Shown: positions 60,030-64,000 of the stretch, one piece after another
Layout of the letters: the number at the start of each line of letters is the position of its first letter
Numbering within the stretch: position 1 is the stretch's first letter
NCBI GenBank assembly: GCA_026874595.1
Contig: CM049309.1
Span: 66,630,926 to 66,694,925, forward strand
Length of the DNA stretch: 64,000 nt
Reading direction: 5' to 3'
Source of the DNA: Sipunculus nudus
Lineage: Eukaryota; Annelida; Sipuncula; Golfingiida; Sipunculidae
Program-made: the position numbers and the translations under genes
The notes under the pieces: model-generated
Seen by the model: the letters and a program-made list of their open reading frames with translations, nothing else
Told to the model about the DNA's origin: nothing
Databases searched by the model: none

Positions 60030-62569
60030 GAAGCCTGTTCAAAGTTATACGTTGTTTCAATGTTATATTTTTCGGTTTGGATTACTGAGAGTTTGGAACA
60101 TGCTGATCAGGACGTTTACTTAAGGAAACGTCGTTTGCTTCGACAACATGTACCAACAAAAAATATATAGAATCTTAAACCTCATGGAACAACCAGTCTG
60201 CGGTTCATGTTTGTTACTGAAAGTTAAAGCGCTTATGTTAAACATTTGACTGTTATAACATTTCCATTTAATCTACAAAATATTTACATGATCGTGGTAA
60301 CATGCGCTCCTTCATACCATGAGCCAACACAAAGTTTAAAACGATTATTCTCTATCCCTGAACACAATAGAACTTTTTGCAGCTGCTTATGTTATCTATA
60401 TGTGTTATTGTGAACTATTCTTGTACCGGCTGTCAACTGAAGTGTCACAGTCCTCAGTCCAGTGTCCATCTATGACCTACAAACGCCTAGACCGGATTAG
60501 CTGGTGCAGACCCTGAAGCATGTGGTATAAAGGCCCTGGATAAAAAAAAAACATATAAACATGTACATGTGATTCCATATACAACTAGACAATACGTGAA
60601 CTGATTTTCCTTTTGGTAACAGCCTTACTTACATATGAATATCAGTTTAAAATGTATAAAGTGACAGAATATCAGTTCAAACGTTCCATTTTTTTAGATT
60701 TTGCATGAGCGTAAATGAGTGTTCTCTTCTACAGCTTGTTACAGTGAGTACCAAATAAATAAGCAAGGCATTTCTACGTTTGGAAAGCCCATGTCTACAA
60801 ATAATTATCAGATATATATCGATATAAAATCTAACTCTACAAGATAATTTAGAACCAATGTCAGTAGCAAGCTCAGTTTCAAATATATTTAGTAAACTCT
60901 ACAGGTTGTTCAAACAGTCTTTTTTCGAGTTGTTCTGGATATCATATGTTACTGAATGATGAACGATTCCAAATAAACCATTCACCTCCTGATAAGCCTC
61001 CTTGTGAAGGCCCGTAGCAAATGATGTTTTTGCTGTTGGATCAATCCAGTACTGCACACACCACAACATTATTCATGCAAACAAATGAAAGACAAATCAA
61101 CTGTAGTTGTCAGGCAGCATGTCATATGACCAGACAGATAGGAGTCTATATCTGAGGGTTTGGTTATCCCACAATAAGCTATACACGGGTCTATTCGGTC
61201 TCCAGTTTACAATAGAAATGACAGGTATTAATAAGTATCTTCAGATATCAGTCTTGGGGTCGATAGGTTCCACAATGGAATCTGACGTATTCACATGACA
61301 GATGTATATTTCTATAGATGTCAAGTTTCCGATATGCGGATTTAAAATAAGACACGCTGAATAAAAAATAAGATATTAAGATAAATATTACAGCAAACCA
61401 ACCTTACACATTGCTGCCTATTATTTTGTATATACACCATTTCAATACATCACCAAGTTACTAAATGACCGTCGCGCATATACAACTGTGAAATCATTTT
61501 CATAATTAATTATATGTTATCTGTGAAAGGATAGATATTAACACATTTATTGGTGAATACATAGAAAGCAGATCTTATCATAATCAGGGGCGGATCGAGA
61601 ATTAAGGAAAAGGGGGTGGGGGTCCAACCCAGGGGGACTAATGAAAAACCTTAAAAAAATTTTTTTCGGAAACTCTTTAAAAAAAGGTTACTTCGGATGA
61701 AAAAGGGGGAGGAGTCCGGACCCCCTGCCATCCCCCCCCCCCCGGGATTATGTTATCGTTAGGACATTCGGACTACTAGCATATTTTTTCCGTTCTCGCG
61801 TTTGGTCCGAGCGATTTTAGATAGTTCTATCGGGGTTGGGTTTTCAATGGATAGAGTTCACCTGCTGGATATACACTGACATAGATTTTGATAGATTGTT
61901 CTACAATAGGCCTACACCCTTCGCGATTTTTTTTTCAAATTCCTTTGGCTTTATTTTTCCTGACACTTTTTGGCCCAATTCAGGCATTTCTAAGGCGTTG
62001 CCACAAAGCAGTTGTGTGACAACAACTCCATGCCATCGTTGGTTAAAATACTGATTAGTAGACTTAGTAACAGTTTTTTATTTTAACAAGCACCTACTAT
62101 TCCCAACATTTATGTTACTAATGATAAGTGCTGTGATGAGATTGTTTTAACTGTTCTCGCTTAATTATTACAATATGCACGTTATAACAACATGGATTAT
62201 TAGAAAAAATGCATTTGCAACGCCTAATGTAATAATTATTACAATAGGATCGTTATTGAATTATGGGTCTTAATACACCTGCAGTAACCCGAGAGGTCCA
62301 ACGTGACACTCTAAAGAAGAACGCAGGAGAGATGGATCAAAATCCTGGCTTAGGGTATGTAAGCCCCGACTGCAGAATCTATTATGTAATCATGTTGTAG
62401 CTGCTTATTTATTCTGGGAGGAGATTGGGCTTGGGCAACATGCACTCGCACAATTTAAAGAGATAAAATAACACCTTTTTACTTGAATAAAATTTAGAGC
62501 CTAAACCTTCAAATTATCAGGACTGCATATAATTATCTAAACTTATAAATGAAACAGAAAGATACTTAC
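60030..62569. other. Region upstream of lectin gene
   Basis: Mostly AT-rich. At 61,587-61,745 there is a fragment beginning CAGGGGCGGATCGAGAATTA and ending in a C run, probably a transposon end without a partner. No confident exon was seen. Confidence 0.45.
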
Positions 62570-62667
62570 CAGACTAGATAAAAGGACTGTTCTTTGGAAG
62601 TGGTTGGCTCTTCACCTGGGTAGCCGACACTGTCGTAAAACCAACCCCAAGGTGAAAAAGAAGTCAT
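62570..62667 (-). CDS. Possible first coding exon of an unidentified minus-strand gene
   Basis: An ATG at 62,667 on the reverse strand opens 32 codons beginning MTSFSPWGWFYDSVGYPGEE and ending SFYLV plus two bases, followed by a near-consensus donor (CTG/GTAAGT). A TATA-like TTATATAG lies about 30 bp upstream and a CCAAT box (complement of 62,793-62,797) about 130 bp upstream. No following exon was identified and the protein is not recognised. The very short implied 5' UTR argues for caution. Confidence 0.35.
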
Positions 62668-62693
62668 ATCCTGGCTGGCCGGGAGGCTAGCCT

Positions 62694-62703
62694 TCTATAT
62701 AAG
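62694..62703. promoter_or_regulatory. TATA-like element
   Basis: TCTATATAAG; it reads as a good TATA box on the plus strand and as an acceptable one on the minus strand, upstream of the candidate exon at 62,570-62,667. Which direction is used, if any, is unknown. Confidence 0.3.
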
Positions 62704-63177
62704 CCCACTTGTCTGGTCCAAGAGAGAGAGTTGGTGAGTTTTTCTCCCTTTAATACAGGCTACTGAAGGCAGGGTAGAAACCCTGCATTGTGATTGGTTA
62801 TGGGGCATCTCAATATTGACTGTGAATCATTGCTGATGCCCCACCCCCTGACAACTGAGGTCCAGGTCAAAGGGCAAGAATGTTACAATGTGATGTGATT
62901 ACATGTCTGTAATCACGATTCTGAATCATGTAATCATTTATATTTGACCATGTATCTATAATCAATCAATATCCAGTGCAATGCAGTCAGCCATAAACAA
63001 ACTTTGTGATATAATCGTTTGACCACAGGACCAGTACTGGTCAATTTAGTTAAGATCTCTTAAGAGGCTGAAGTTCACAATGGTCAATGGTTAATTACAA
63101 GCAACGGTTGAGTTTTTTTTTAATGATCACGCTTTAGTTAGAATAAGAATACGATAGGTGGTAAACTGTGGTCTGTA

Positions 63178-63388
63178 CAGGGGCGTCAATGCAGAGGGGA
63201 ATTTTTAGCAAGGGGGGTGGTCAATGGTTACATTTATGATTTTAAAATGAAATATTATATATCTTAACCTGATTAAGAATTAACATATACTGGAAACATA
63301 TACCTTATTTTTTAAAACCTTCTACTTAATTGTATTATATTTGAAATTTGTCATACAGACAATAAAAGGTATATATAAATTATATATA

Positions 63389-63423
<35 letters not shown>

Positions 63424-63494
63424 GTGTGTTGGTGTGTGAAAAAGGTTGCGAGTCATCCCCCCCAGGCACCCTTGAAGAAAAATTGACGCCACTG
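63178..63494. mobile_element. hAT-like MITE, 317 bp
   Basis: Ends CAGGGGCGTCAAT and ATTGACGCCACTG are inverted repeats. It is flanked by exact 8-bp duplications GGTCTGTA (63,170-63,177 and 63,495-63,502). The interior includes a (TA)n tract (63,380-63,421). A one-ended relative is at 43,001. Confidence 0.85.
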
Positions 63495-63499
63495 GGTCT

Positions 63500-64000
63500 G
63501 TAGAATGCTATATGTCATATGCAAGAACAAGTAAGCACGCGAAATTGAGGACAACTTACAAACAGACAGACATACTGACATAGAGACACAAAGTTGAGAC
63601 CAATCAACTAGAATATGTTATGAATATGTTATGCAAATGACGAAGAGGAAAAAAAATGAGCCAACGTTTGTCCAAAATTGACAAATTTATGAGGAAAATA
63701 ACATTTTGAAGTGTTTTGACGACCTTGACCTTGAACTTTGACCTATTTAAAAATACACGTACAGCTTCCAGAAATCTTTCCGATATACGATATGTATAAG
63801 TTACAATGTGATTCCTGCTAAACAGTTGCCTGTAGAATGCTATAAGTCAGAAGCAAGAACCAACAAGCAGGCAAAATTGAGGACAACTGACAAACAGATG
63901 ACATACTGACAATGAGACACAAAGTTCAGACCAGTTGACAAGGCTTAGTTATGTAGAAGACTAAGAGGAAGAAAATGAGCCACAGTTTGTGAAGATATGA
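63500..64000. repeat. 332-bp tandem repeat, continuing past window
   Basis: Two diverged units begin GTAGAATGCTATA at 63,500 and 63,832 and share GAGGACAACT.ACAAACAGA and GAGACACAAAGTT. Sequence before the MITE (TAAACTGTGGTCTGTA) aligns with the unit start, so the MITE inserted into this repeat. The unit contains GACCTTGACCTTGAACTTTG. Confidence 0.75.

Noticed and set aside
60955-61041. Minus-strand segment YWIDPTAKTSFATGLHKEAY between a tgtgcag acceptor and a gtgaat donor
   Set aside because: The splice-like signals are decent, but the phase does not fit the candidate exon at 62,570 in a useful frame, no other exons were found and the frame is short enough to occur by chance.
62562-62600. 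ATACTTACC resembling the 5' end of U1 snRNA
   Set aside because: It is the complement of a strong splice donor; the following bases do not match U1 stem I or the Sm site.

Overview
The window is eukaryotic: AT-rich, made of short GT-AG-bounded exons in long repeat-filled introns, with no operons or prokaryotic signals. The repeat types (hairpin-ended interspersed elements, a DIRS-type retrotransposon, tRNA-derived SINEs, hAT- and mariner-like MITEs, satellites) and a small secreted C-type lectin gene with a decayed paralogue fit a marine invertebrate, most likely a bivalve mollusc. That taxonomic call is inference.

Region 1 (1-39,000, + strand) is one gene: a DDX43-type KH-domain DEAD-box RNA helicase missing its 5' exons (left of the window). 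Nineteen exons can be placed with consistent phase throughout (599 residues plus stop), holding the KH GxxG loop, all helicase motifs and a C-terminal RGG/glycine-rich tail. AATAAA lies about 310 bp after the stop. Its introns hold most of the repeats: A-family hairpin elements (A1-A5), F and G elements, a DIRS element nested in A2, three TIR transposons, and a 61-bp satellite.

Region 2 (39,000-53,500) has no intact gene. It holds an H element interrupted by a G element, a decayed lectin exon, two F elements (one split by a SINE with an exact 14-bp target duplication), a SINE-like repeat split by a 706-bp insertion with an 8-bp target duplication, and A-family remnants. Region 3 (53,567-57,640) is a 49-bp satellite of about 83 copies in two sequence blocks.

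Region 4 (57,640-64,000) holds a three-exon, 230-residue C-type lectin gene on the minus strand with a predicted signal peptide, a possible first exon of another minus-strand gene near 62.6 kb, a hAT-like MITE and a 332-bp tandem repeat.

The main structural observation is that four otherwise different repeat families (A, F, G, H) share one plan: a palindromic hairpin at the left end, an internal tandem array (the units in A, F and G usually carry one GGTGGCGCCACC palindrome or a variant), an inverted copy of the left-end sequence near the right end, then a terminal hairpin and a short tail ending CTAG or CTTG before T residues. This resembles non-autonomous Helentron/HINE rolling-circle elements.
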